DNA of 33,751 bases from positions 1 through 33,751 of the IMG/VR virus record IMGVR_UViG_3300042311_001403. One strand, written 5' to 3'. Both the position numbers and the translations under genes were made by a program. The notes beneath the pieces were generated by a model that saw only the letters and a list, made by a program, of their open reading frames with translations, did no database searches and was not told the origin of the DNA. The stretch is from a virus. Below are positions 22,532 through 28,834 of the stretch, piece by piece (the stretch's first letter is position 1; each line of letters begins with the position of its first letter).

Positions 22532-22622
22532 AGTTATTTGGTGGAGGTTTTTATGAATTGCTTCTCATTGTGGTAAGCGAAATTCTAGTTGGCTATGCGA
22601 TTGTAACCGTTCGTTAATGATA

Positions 22623-22651
22623 AAAAGGGGGAGAATTGTTTCTCCCCCTTT
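22623..22651. terminator. Bidirectional terminator
   Basis: AAAGGGGGAGAA-ttg-TTTCTCCCCCTTT hairpin between the plus-strand gene region and the stop of paralogue F. The 90 bases before it (22532-22621) hold only a tiny frame behind GGAGG (see rejected items). Confidence 0.82.
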
Positions 22652-22982
22652 AATTTTTTAAAAACCAAAGAACTTTGTCGGTTTCAGTAAAAATACCAAT
22701 ATTGTGAAAGTACAAATCAGGATTTGGATGATCTGCAATCCATTCCTTTACGTTTTCATATCGTTTGTCATTTAACCAAAATTCTTCTCTTCCATCAGAC
22801 CAAATTTTTGCAGGACCAATTAAACGATCCCCAAATCCATTTTTTAAACACCACGCTTTAAATCCATCAGATAAATCTTCAAAAGCAGGGGTGTCTTCAT
22901 CGGGAGATGAAATTTTCCACCAAGGAATTTCATCTTTATTATTGGTTGTAAATTTTTCACCATCAATATAATAAACATACAT
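22650..22982 (-). CDS. YYIDGEKF / HRLTGPA-type paralogue F (LW-tail class), 110 aa
   Basis: Modules: VYYIDGEKFTTN, PDEDTPAFED, KAWCLKNGFGDRLIGPA (HRLTGPA diverged), EFWLNDKRYE, WIADHPNPDLYFHNIG and FTETDKVLWFLKN. It is the last gene of a minus-strand operon with the nucleotidyltransferase-like protein and the frameshifted paralogue G upstream. Two family members in one operon argue for local duplication. Confidence 0.8.
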   Translation of the reverse strand: MYVYYIDGEKFTTNNKDEIPWWKISSPDEDTPAFEDLSDGFKAWCLKNGFGDRLIGPAKIWSDGREEFWLNDKRYENVKEWIADHPNPDLYFHNIGIFTETDKVLWFLKN

Positions 22983-22987
22983 TAAAT

Positions 22988-23905
22988 TTATTCCTTAAAA
23001 GGTAAAATATTACCATCCTTGAAAGCACGATGATATTTTTCAACAAAATCTAAATTAAAAGCATTTAATGCTAAATCATAATTTTCCCATGCAAATTCAC
23101 GAAACCATCCAGAAGTTGTTCCAGTGCAAATATTTTTTAATGCTGTTTCATAAGCAAAAATTGGTCTTGCTTTAAATTCAGTTGGGATTAATGAACGCTC
23201 TAAAGCTAAAACCATTGTTTCTTCAATTACAGCATTTAATTGAACGGAAAAATCACAGGCAAAAAACATTTCTTTTGAACATAAAACGTCTGAATTTTCA
23301 GGTTTAAAATACATATAAGCTGGTTGCTCGCCAATAGCTACAGCTAAATGAATAGAATCATGATCATATTTGTATTTTACATTTGGTGTTTTAAAAAAAT
23401 CTTTTTTAGTCATGTTTAAACTTGGATGATCATAAGCATAAGTTTCTTTTTCTCTAGCTTTAAACCAATCTTTCCATTCTTTGCTTTCAGGTACTTTAAT
23501 TCCTAAATTGCGAAGATATTGAATATCTCGCATGGTTTTAATAAAATGTGGAGAATTTCTTTTATAACGATGGGTTAATTTTAAACCAAGCAAAATTTCT
23601 GTACTTGGAATTAAAAATTCAAAATCATGACGATTAACTTTAAATGTATTTTTATCATTGAGAATTAATTGATAAAAGTTATTGCTTAATTGATTATCAA
23701 TAGTTTCAACTTCTAAATGAAAAATACGATTATCGAAATGATAATGATTTTTATTATTTCTTTGATTGAAAGTATCACCAAATAATTGTTTAGCAAAAGT
23801 TAATCCAGTTGATAAATCCGATAAAATATCAATGTCTTTTAATTTGCGAGTGATTTTAATATTATTAGCTCGCAACGCTTCACTACCAAGAAGAACTGGA
23901 ATCAT
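22988..23905 (-). CDS. Nucleotidyltransferase-fold-like protein, 305 aa
   Basis: The N-terminus LLGSEALRANN followed by KDIDILSD fits the GS...DxD pattern of the nucleotidyltransferase superfamily. Downstream it has HFDNRIFHLEVETIDN, which could supply the third acidic residue, and a long helical C-terminal half. Similar proteins occur in large phages with no firm function. Substrate unknown: it could modify RNA, protein or a small molecule, or be inactive. The AGGAG ribosome site is formed by the end of the frameshifted paralogue upstream, so translation of the two was probably coupled. Confidence 0.5.
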   Translation of the reverse strand: MIPVLLGSEALRANNIKITRKLKDIDILSDLSTGLTFAKQLFGDTFNQRNNKNHYHFDNRIFHLEVETIDNQLSNNFYQLILNDKNTFKVNRHDFEFLIPSTEILLGLKLTHRYKRNSPHFIKTMRDIQYLRNLGIKVPESKEWKDWFKAREKETYAYDHPSLNMTKKDFFKTPNVKYKYDHDSIHLAVAIGEQPAYMYFKPENSDVLCSKEMFFACDFSVQLNAVIEETMVLALERSLIPTEFKARPIFAYETALKNICTGTTSGWFREFAWENYDLALNAFNLDFVEKYHRAFKDGNILPFKE

Positions 23906-23917
23906 TTTTAATTACTC

Positions 23918-24224
23918 CTAAGAATATTTTAATAACATTTCTATTTGAAACGTATTATCTTGATTTGGATGATGTTTAAGCCAAAATGTAACATCATCAC
24001 CATAATATCTTCCATTTAACCAAAATTGTTCTAATCCATCAGACCAAGCTCTTGCCGTTCCGGTTAATCTATGAATAATACCACCTTTGTTATACCACCA
24101 CTTAATATGTTTTTAAATTTTGAATTGCTGGTGTATTTTCATCAGGTGATGAAACTTCTTTCCAAGGAATTTTATTGTAATCATCAGTTATAAATTTTTC
24201 ACTATCAACGTAATAAATTATCAT
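23918..24224 (-). pseudogene. YYVDSEKF-type paralogue G, frameshifted (LLKYS-tail class)
   Basis: From the ATG at 24224 the frame reads MIIYYVDSEKFITDDYNKIP and on through PDENTPAIQNLKTY, then stops. In the next frame the family continues HIKWWYNKGGIIHRLTG, then FWLNGRYYG, FWLKHHPNQD and FQIEMLLKYS, ending at a TAG at 23918. The break is within a run of five A bases; one base fewer restores a full-length protein. It may be a true mutation, a sequencing error or a slippery site. No duplicated stop or decay is seen elsewhere, so the event is recent. Confidence 0.8.
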
Positions 24225-24225
24225 T

Positions 24226-24567
24226 TTATTTCCTCAAAATATAAAGTAATTCATCGGTACTATTATTAAAAGTAAATTTTATTTCAAAATTAAATAAGTT
24301 AACATTATTTTCTTGATTAATACTTTTTATTTCAAAATTACCTAATGGATATAATAAATAAATTTCTTCTAAATCAAAAAATGACAAAATAGTATTGTAA
24401 AAATTTTTTGGTACATCAATATTTTCTTTTCCAGTTAAATAAAAAAATAAACTATTAAGGTTAATATTATCTAAGGTTTTATCATTATAATAAGGAATTG
24501 ATAATAATACTTTGGAATATTCTTTGGTTAATTTAGAATTTCCATCAATAAAATATGTTAAACTCAT
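24226..24567 (-). CDS. Hybrid-looking small protein: YFIDG start and STDELLYILRK tail, 113 aa
   Basis: The start at ATG 24567 is preferred because the promoter at 24604-24632 would place the transcript start downstream of the alternative TTG at 24603. N-terminal TYFIDGNSKLTKEYSKV resembles YYIDGKKFITEYNSV of paralogue D, but the WC patch and HRLTGPA core are missing and the middle is unrelated. The end NSTDELLYILRK belongs to the shared tail. It is thus a link between the two repeated families. Confidence 0.68.
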   Translation of the reverse strand: MSLTYFIDGNSKLTKEYSKVLLSIPYYNDKTLDNINLNSLFFYLTGKENIDVPKNFYNTILSFFDLEEIYLLYPLGNFEIKSINQENNVNLFNFEIKFTFNNSTDELLYILRK

Positions 24568-24603
24568 AAAATTTTCTATTCTTTCCGTTTTTTCAATTGA
24601 CAA

Positions 24604-24632
24604 ACTTTAACATCCAAGTTAGCTTATGTCAA
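24604..24632 (-). promoter_or_regulatory. Promoter, TAAAGT class
   Basis: Minus-strand TTGACA, 17 bases, TAAAGT, directly upstream of the operon 24567 to 22650. Confidence 0.5.
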
Positions 24633-24656
24633 GAGTTTTAAAGAAGGAAAATAAAA

Positions 24657-25751
24657 TTGTTTACATATCATGAAACCGGAGATAAAGTTTTTGTAAAAAA
24701 CAATCTTCAAGGAATTAATCACAAAAAACTTCCACCAAATACCTATGCAGTTAAATTTTCAATTATTAGTGGTTTTTATTTGGAACTTATGCCAGATTTT
24801 AAATTACCAGATAAAATTTATGGTGATGCCGAAAAAAGAGCAAATCGTATTTTAAATACTTATCAAGATCGTAAACAAAATACTGGTGTTTTACTTCAAG
24901 GAACCAAAGGTTCAGGTAAAACAGTTTTATCAAAACTTGTTTCATTACAAGCAAAAAAACTTGGATTTGCTACAATTGTAATTAATACAGCATTTCCAGA
25001 TATGGATAATTTTAAAACCTTCATGTCAACATTAGGAAATGTAGTTGTTGTTTTAGATGAATATGAAAAAGTCTTTAATGAAGAACAACAAGAATTAATG
25101 TTAACTTTATTGGATGGTACAATGACTACCAATCAATTGTTTATTTTAAGCTGTAATAGTTTTAGTCGATTAGATAAAAATTTAATCAATCGACCAGGAA
25201 GAATTTTCTATTTTTATTCTTATAATGGTTTAGATGAAAAAACTATTAAAGATTATTGTGAAGAAAATTTAATTCGTAAAGAATTAATCAAAGATATTTT
25301 GGTATTAAGTTTTACAATTCAAGATTTCACATTTGATCTTTTAACCGCATTAGTTGAAGATTTAAATCGTTATAAAAATGATACTTTAAATGAAGTTTTA
25401 GAACATATTAATATTCGTCCAGAAGGTTCACAATCTTATGAAATCAATCTTAAATTAAAAAATAATGATAAAATTGAAGTAACTACTTATTCAATTCATT
25501 CACCATTACAAGAAGATGATTTTAGTATTGAATATAAAATTTTCTCTTCTCAAAAGAAAAAAACAAAATCATTAGAAGGTTGTTCACCTCAACCTATGAC
25601 TTCTTCTTACGAATGGGGAGAAATTATGTTTGAACAAAAAGACTTTGTAGAAATCACAAAAGATGGTAGTTTAATTTATGAAAATGAAAAAGGCACTGTA
25701 ACATTAAGTCCATTTATTAAAAAATCATTTAATTATAATTTACTTTTTTAA
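24657..25751 (+). CDS. AAA ATPase, BCS1-like
   Basis: 364 aa. An N-terminal domain precedes an AAA module with Walker A GTKGSGKT (82-89), Walker B VVVVLDEYEK (129-138, Asp134/Glu135), sensor 1 SCN (165-167) and the arginine-finger segment NRPGRI (178-183), typical of the BCS1/AAA group. The C-terminal part is a beta-rich region. Such proteins remodel or thread other proteins; the phage partner is unknown. The start is TTG at 24657: AAGGA lies 8 bases before it and no in-frame ATG exists near. Single-gene unit. Confidence 0.85.
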   Translation: MFTYHETGDKVFVKNNLQGINHKKLPPNTYAVKFSIISGFYLELMPDFKLPDKIYGDAEKRANRILNTYQDRKQNTGVLLQGTKGSGKTVLSKLVSLQAKKLGFATIVINTAFPDMDNFKTFMSTLGNVVVVLDEYEKVFNEEQQELMLTLLDGTMTTNQLFILSCNSFSRLDKNLINRPGRIFYFYSYNGLDEKTIKDYCEENLIRKELIKDILVLSFTIQDFTFDLLTALVEDLNRYKNDTLNEVLEHINIRPEGSQSYEINLKLKNNDKIEVTTYSIHSPLQEDDFSIEYKIFSSQKKKTKSLEGCSPQPMTSSYEWGEIMFEQKDFVEITKDGSLIYENEKGTVTLSPFIKKSFNYNLLF

Positions 25752-25763
25752 AACATTTTTCTG

Positions 25764-25792
25764 TTGACAAAAAATAAAAAATGTTTTAAATT
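25764..25792 (+). promoter_or_regulatory. Promoter inside an inverted repeat
   Basis: TTGACA, 17 bases, TAAATT. The arms AAAACATTTTT (25750-25760) and AAAAATGTTTT (25777-25787) flank the -35 box, so the same bases may end the AAA ATPase transcript or bind a regulator. Confidence 0.6.
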
Positions 25793-25821
25793 CAAATCAT
25801 CAACCAATTGGGAGAATTAAA

Positions 25822-26004
25822 ATGCAAAAGTTTCATGTTATTGTTGATCGTTATAATGATTGTACCGAATTTGGCGGGCCTGCATTTATGGGCCAAGAAC
25901 AATTTGAAATTCTAGCACGCGATGAACGTCACGCAGAATTGCTAATTGAAGATCGAGACTTTAATTGCGAAATTGCAATTCCAAGTTTTTATCTAATCAA
26001 CTAA
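25822..26004 (+). CDS. Small hypothetical protein, 60 aa
   Basis: Well bounded by promoter, GGGAG ribosome site and terminator. FHVIVDRYNDCTEFGG, then EQFEILARDERHAELLIED reads as strand-helix, similar in pattern to small phage proteins that have a beta-alpha-beta fold and an ARDE-type helix start. No function known. More G and C than neighbours. Confidence 0.68.
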   Translation: MQKFHVIVDRYNDCTEFGGPAFMGQEQFEILARDERHAELLIEDRDFNCEIAIPSFYLIN

Positions 26005-26006
26005 AC

Positions 26007-26036
26007 AAAAGAGGGAAATTTAAATTTCCCTCTTTT
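26007..26036. terminator. Terminator, perfect palindromic stem
   Basis: AAAAGAGGGAAATTT followed by AAATTTCCCTCTTTT, the twin of the terminator at 15420-15452. Confidence 0.87.
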
Positions 26037-26044
26037 CATTTTAA

Positions 26045-26086
26045 AGCTCTACAAGGCACATTAAATATATTAACGTAGGTAGAGCT
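26045..26086. other. Long-loop inverted repeat AGCTCTAC ... GTAGAGCT
   Basis: Two exact 8-bp arms separated by 26 bases; the loop itself contains the near-palindrome TTAAATATATTAA. It lies between a terminator and paralogue H, and does not look like a terminator (no T-run). It may be a protein-binding site or part of a small RNA. The rest of 26087-26156 shows no feature. Confidence 0.5.
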
Positions 26087-26156
26087 ATAAATTATCTTAA
26101 AACCTCTAAAACATGCCTTAAAACGCGATTAAACACATATCTAATTGGATCACTAA

Positions 26157-26465
26157 ATGAGTTATATTTATTATATTGATGGTGAAAAATTCACAACCGT
26201 AATTCCTTATATTATCCCTGTGTTTAAAATTTCCTCACCAAATGAAAATACACCCGCACTTGAAATCTTATCAACTGGATATAAAAGATGGTGTGAAAGA
26301 GGCAGAATATTACATAGACTAAATGGCCCATCAATTATTAATCCTGATGAAACGTATTGGTTTTATATAAAAAATGTTCAATATTATGGTATTCATGATT
26401 GGCTTTTAAATCATCCAAATCAAGACAGTGCCTTTCAAGTTGAAATGCTGTTAAAATACACATAA
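26157..26465 (+). CDS. YYIDGEKF / HRLTGPA-type paralogue H (LLKYT-tail class), 102 aa
   Basis: Modules: YIYYIDGEKFTT, PNENTPALEI, KRWCERGRILHRLNGPS, TYWFYIKNVQYYG, WLLNHPNQD, FQVEMLLKYT. Closest in ending and in downstream context to paralogue E: both are followed by the 80-bp repeat. No strong ribosome site (GGAT at 8 bases). It is the last phage gene before the transposon. Confidence 0.78.
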   Translation: MSYIYYIDGEKFTTVIPYIIPVFKISSPNENTPALEILSTGYKRWCERGRILHRLNGPSIINPDETYWFYIKNVQYYGIHDWLLNHPNQDSAFQVEMLLKYT

Positions 26466-26486
26466 AACATTTCAATTCTCTCTTGT

Positions 26487-26566
26487 CTAATAAATTTTCT
26501 ATTCATGGAGAGCCGCAGAAAACAAGGAAATATTGAGAGAGTTCGTACAACTGCAACTTAACAAAA
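26487..26566 (+). repeat. 80-bp intergenic repeat, copy 3, interrupted by the transposon
   Basis: Gap-free match to copies 1 and 2; variable triplet GTA (26545-26547). In copies 1 and 2 the next 19 bases are ATTAAATTTGAAAAAG plus three more, then TTGACA. Here the transposon begins instead, and the missing 19 bases and promoter reappear at 33691-33738. Confidence 0.9.
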
Positions 26567-26568
26567 CT

Positions 26569-26596
26569 CCGGTATTATGTATCAAACGCCACCAAC
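26569..26596 (+). repeat. Left terminal inverted repeat
   Basis: CCGGTATTATGTA, a T, CAAACGCCAC, a C, then AAC. Its reverse complement matches the right end at 26 of 28 positions. Confidence 0.9.
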
Positions 26597-26726
26597 CGAG
26601 ACATAAGATTTTTACAATTAACATATTATTTTCGTTATTTAATTGAATTTTCTTCTTAGGATTGCATTGACAGATTTTCGCGTCTCGAATTACGGTTATT
26701 GGGTTGATTTAGATGGAGATAGCGTT

Positions 26727-26978
26727 ATGGCAACAACGATATGTTTTGTGAGTCAGCGTCGCGTAAATAGCGGGATAGTAGTTACAGTATCGTTGACTAC
26801 TAACGCACTTCACAATCCTCCGAATACATTAGAAATTTTTATCTCGGACGAAGAATTAAAACAGAACGGCCAGTCGATAAATAATCCAAATTATATTTAC
26901 AAATTAGCTGAAGAAAAATTTTTTAATTTTGCTTCAGAACTAGCTCATGCTACTCAAGGTATGAAAGTATGTGTTTAA
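26727..26978 (+). CDS. Small cargo gene, 83 aa
   Basis: Start ATG at 26727 (MATTICF) is chosen for its GGAG at 8 bases; the frame is open upstream to a TTG at 26643 but without good support. Beta-rich N-terminal half with Val/Thr strands, then a helical C-terminal part (EEKFFNFASELAHATQG). No family recognised. Convergent, with a 4-base overlap, to the next gene. Confidence 0.55.
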   Translation: MATTICFVSQRRVNSGIVVTVSLTTNALHNPPNTLEIFISDEELKQNGQSINNPNYIYKLAEEKFFNFASELAHATQGMKVCV

Positions 26979-27205
26979 TTTAGGTTCATTGATTTAAACA
27001 TGACAGAAGCCGATAATCGCTGAGCAGTTAATGATAAATCATCACCATAACCCAATTTCGTTCCAAACACGACATGATCCGTGTTCGGAATGTTATTTTC
27101 TTTTGTGAATGAAACAATTTTTTCAGCATGTTTTATGACTATTTTTTCAATTTCGTTTTTTGCTTCCTCATAAAGCTCTAAAACTCTTTTATCGGTATTA
27201 TTCAT
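26975..27205 (-). CDS. Small cargo gene, 76 aa
   Basis: Good ribosome site (AGGGA). Helical N-terminal half (RVLELYEEAKNEIEKIVIKH) followed by a segment with VVFGTKLGYGDDLSLTAQRL. Not recognised; no membrane or signal segment. Confidence 0.58.
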   Translation of the reverse strand: MNNTDKRVLELYEEAKNEIEKIVIKHAEKIVSFTKENNIPNTDHVVFGTKLGYGDDLSLTAQRLSASVMFKSMNLN

Positions 27206-27240
27206 TTTATTTCCCTCATTTTGTATAAATATATTTATAA

Positions 27241-27426
27241 ATGATGAAGTATTTCAATAAATTATGGGAAAATTTTTTGCGTTGGTTGGATAGCTTTTTA
27301 TCTGATCCACCTTGGTTAATAAAATATGGTGCTATGCCTCGTGCCGGGAAAATAGAGAAATTCCTCTATCGTTTTGGAATCAGCCTTCCACGACTTTTTT
27401 GGCGATCAAAACGACGAATTGTTTAA
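27241..27426 (+). CDS. Doubtful small ORF, 61 aa
   Basis: Trp/Leu/Phe-rich basic peptide (MMKYFNKLWENFLRWLDSFL and on) with no ribosome site, overlapping the 3' end of the minus-strand gene at 27380. Its amphipathic first 20 residues could bind a membrane. Kept because it fills an otherwise empty gap; may not be translated. Confidence 0.28.
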   Translation: MMKYFNKLWENFLRWLDSFLSDPPWLIKYGAMPRAGKIEKFLYRFGISLPRLFWRSKRRIV

Positions 27427-27718
27427 GAGCATCAAGCCCTTCAGTAGTTAATTCCTCTTGGGTCATTTCCTTTTCTTTAGCAAAATCTACTGGAATTACA
27501 AAAGATAAATCTCCATAGACGAAACGATACTCAAAATGAAAATATTCTTTTTTATCAAAATCTCTTTTTAATTCTTCTCTTTTATGTTCAAAGAATTTTA
27601 ACTCATTAAGGATTTTTTTCTGATTTTCGTCCATTTCTGAAATCTCTTTATATCTATGGCTCTCCAAAAAAGCATTATCAATTCTGAGAGGTATGTCAAT
27701 ATCGAAATAAAATTTCAT
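27380..27718 (-). CDS. Hypothetical cargo protein, 112 aa
   Basis: MKFYFDIDIPLRIDNAFLES then a Lys/Glu-rich helical centre, an EYRFVYGDLSFVIPVDFA strand pair and a helical C-terminus (LDALKQFVVLIAKKVVEG). The fold looks like a small alpha-beta protein; no family was recognised. Weak ribosome site. Confidence 0.5.
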   Translation of the reverse strand: MKFYFDIDIPLRIDNAFLESHRYKEISEMDENQKKILNELKFFEHKREELKRDFDKKEYFHFEYRFVYGDLSFVIPVDFAKEKEMTQEELTTEGLDALKQFVVLIAKKVVEG

Positions 27719-27762
27719 TCATCAAATATAAATACAATCATAATTTATTGAAAGGCCGAACA

Positions 27763-27909
27763 ATGCAAAATGACATTTTACAAATTGAAGCTCAAATTTT
27801 GATGAAGGTTAGTGAATTAAATTGTCTGTTAAATTTAGCACGGTTATATCAAAGCAAGATGGGCGTTTACACATATGGCCGAAATTGCATAGGCATTAAT
27901 TACTTTTAA
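27763..27909 (+). CDS. Small cargo ORF, 48 aa
   Basis: ATG preceded by AAAGG at 8 bases. Product MQNDILQIEAQILMKVSELN, then a Leu-rich helix and a Tyr/Gly-containing end; mostly helical. Too short for a confident call. Confidence 0.4.
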   Translation: MQNDILQIEAQILMKVSELNCLLNLARLYQSKMGVYTYGRNCIGINYF

Positions 27910-27919
27910 TGGTAAAAAT

Positions 27920-28111
27920 TTAAGATTTTTTCTTTCTGCCGCTTTTGAGGGCGGGAAGCGATTCGCCATTGGGTTCATCGAAAAAATCCCGTGTGTCACA
28001 ACCGAGTGCATTTGCGAGTCGATCTAAGAGGGCAACGGTAGGGTTTTCCTGATTCCGTTCCAATCGATACACATAGAGCCGATCAATCGCAGCATCGACC
28101 GCTAAGGCTTC
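27920..28111 (-). pseudogene. Remnant of an XRE-family HTH regulator
   Basis: 63 codons from EALAVDAAIDRLYVYRLERN through NPTVALLDRLANALGC to a basic GRKKKS end match the second half of a helix-turn-helix domain of the XRE type. The first helix and recognition start are gone; in frame just upstream is a TGA. Upstream sequence still has a GAGGAGG site and ATG, and GGCTTCT/AGAAGCC arms mark the junction, suggesting an internal deletion. ACATAT-taac-ATATGT (about 28140) may be its old operator. Confidence 0.7.
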
Positions 28112-28198
28112 TCATAAGAAGCCCGAAACCTCCTCAAAACATATTAACATATGTCGTCTAACGGGATTGGCAGGTTTGAGGATAAAGGATTTGGGTAG

Positions 28199-28447
28199 CT
28201 ATTTTCGCCGACCTCTTGGTAATCCCTTTGGGATTTCAGAGAGTTCAGAGAATAATTCAATTATATTGACATTAAGAGTTTTAGTCAAAATATCGAGCGT
28301 TGTTATGGTTGCGCTGCGTTTTCCATTTTCGATCTGACTGAGAAAGCTAGAGGCTATACCTGCTTCTGCTGCAAGCGTTTCTTGGCTTATGCCTCGCTCC
28401 AGTCGCAAACGTTTAAGATTTGATCCAACCAGTTCCCGAATGTCCAT
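28199..28447 (-). CDS. XRE-family transcriptional regulator, 82 aa
   Basis: A complete HTH_3 domain: LKRLRLERGISQETLAAEAG, IASSFLSQIENGKRSATITT, LDILTKTLNVNIIELF. A basic tail GRRK ends it. Probably represses its own and the divergent small gene's promoter: the 111-bp gap holds the palindrome ACTATAGT and a near-palindrome GAGCCG/CGGTTC. In a mobile element such regulators usually limit transposition or cargo expression. Confidence 0.85.
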   Translation of the reverse strand: MDIRELVGSNLKRLRLERGISQETLAAEAGIASSFLSQIENGKRSATITTLDILTKTLNVNIIELFSELSEIPKGLPRGRRK

Positions 28448-28558
28448 ACGGGCACACTGAGGACTTTACAGCCCTCAAACCATTCACTATAGTAAAGATT
28501 AAAAGGTTGAGCCGTTAAGCGGTTCGATCTGCGGTTTGGTGTCAATCAGGAGTGAAAA

Positions 28559-28711
28559 ATGTCAACTAAGACGTATAAAGCGCGCGTAAGGCTTCCGAAC
28601 GGGGCATATGAAGATGTTACCGTCCAAGCGAGTAATCCCGGAAACGCAAGGTCCATGCTTGAGCAGCAATACGGCAAAGGTTCGATTGTTTCTGGACCTT
28701 TCCAAGCTTAA
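28559..28711 (+). CDS. Small protein, 50 aa (VRLPNG / QYGKGS type)
   Basis: Too short for usual gene calling but strongly supported by AGGAG at 6 bases and a perfect terminator right after the stop. Product MSTKTYKARVRLPNGAYEDV, then TVQASNPGNARSMLEQQYGK and a short end. A similar two-strand-helix small protein (VRLPNG, VQA, NAK, QYGKG) is common in Alphaproteobacteria as I recall, function unknown. Confidence 0.65.
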   Translation: MSTKTYKARVRLPNGAYEDVTVQASNPGNARSMLEQQYGKGSIVSGPFQA

Positions 28712-28715
28712 ATCC

Positions 28716-28755
28716 AAAAGGTTTAGGCGTTTCAGAAGCGCCTAAACCTTTTTTT
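28716..28755 (+). terminator. Rho-independent terminator
   Basis: AGGTTTAGGCG and CGCCTAAACCT arms with a 9-base loop, followed by a run of T. Confidence 0.92.
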
Positions 28756-28834
28756 CGTAAATCAATAGTTGGGTAAAAACAGAAATTCTTTTGAGTTTCT
28801 GTAACGCTATTTTTTTCAGAAGGAGATTACCGTT

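Noticed and set aside
22550-22618. Tiny frames behind GGAGG: a 7-codon ATG frame and a 19-codon hydrophobic TTG frame
   Set aside because: Too short, the ribosome site fits only the 7-codon one, and the hydrophobic frame has no good start; possibly a decayed small membrane gene.
26045-26120. Possible tRNA because of GGTAGAGCT
   Set aside because: No acceptor, anticodon or T arm can be folded around it; the match comes from the inverted repeat.
14600-26560. CRISPR array from the repeated blocks
   Set aside because: The repeats are kilobases apart, only three in number, and have no regular spacers.
27402-27426. TTTTTTGGCGATCAAAAC inside the transposon resembles the TTTTGGCGATCTAAAAC tail of the genes at 17.65 and 17.97 kb
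   Set aside because: The match is short, the downstream bases diverge at once, and on the opposite strand it codes the end of a better-supported gene.
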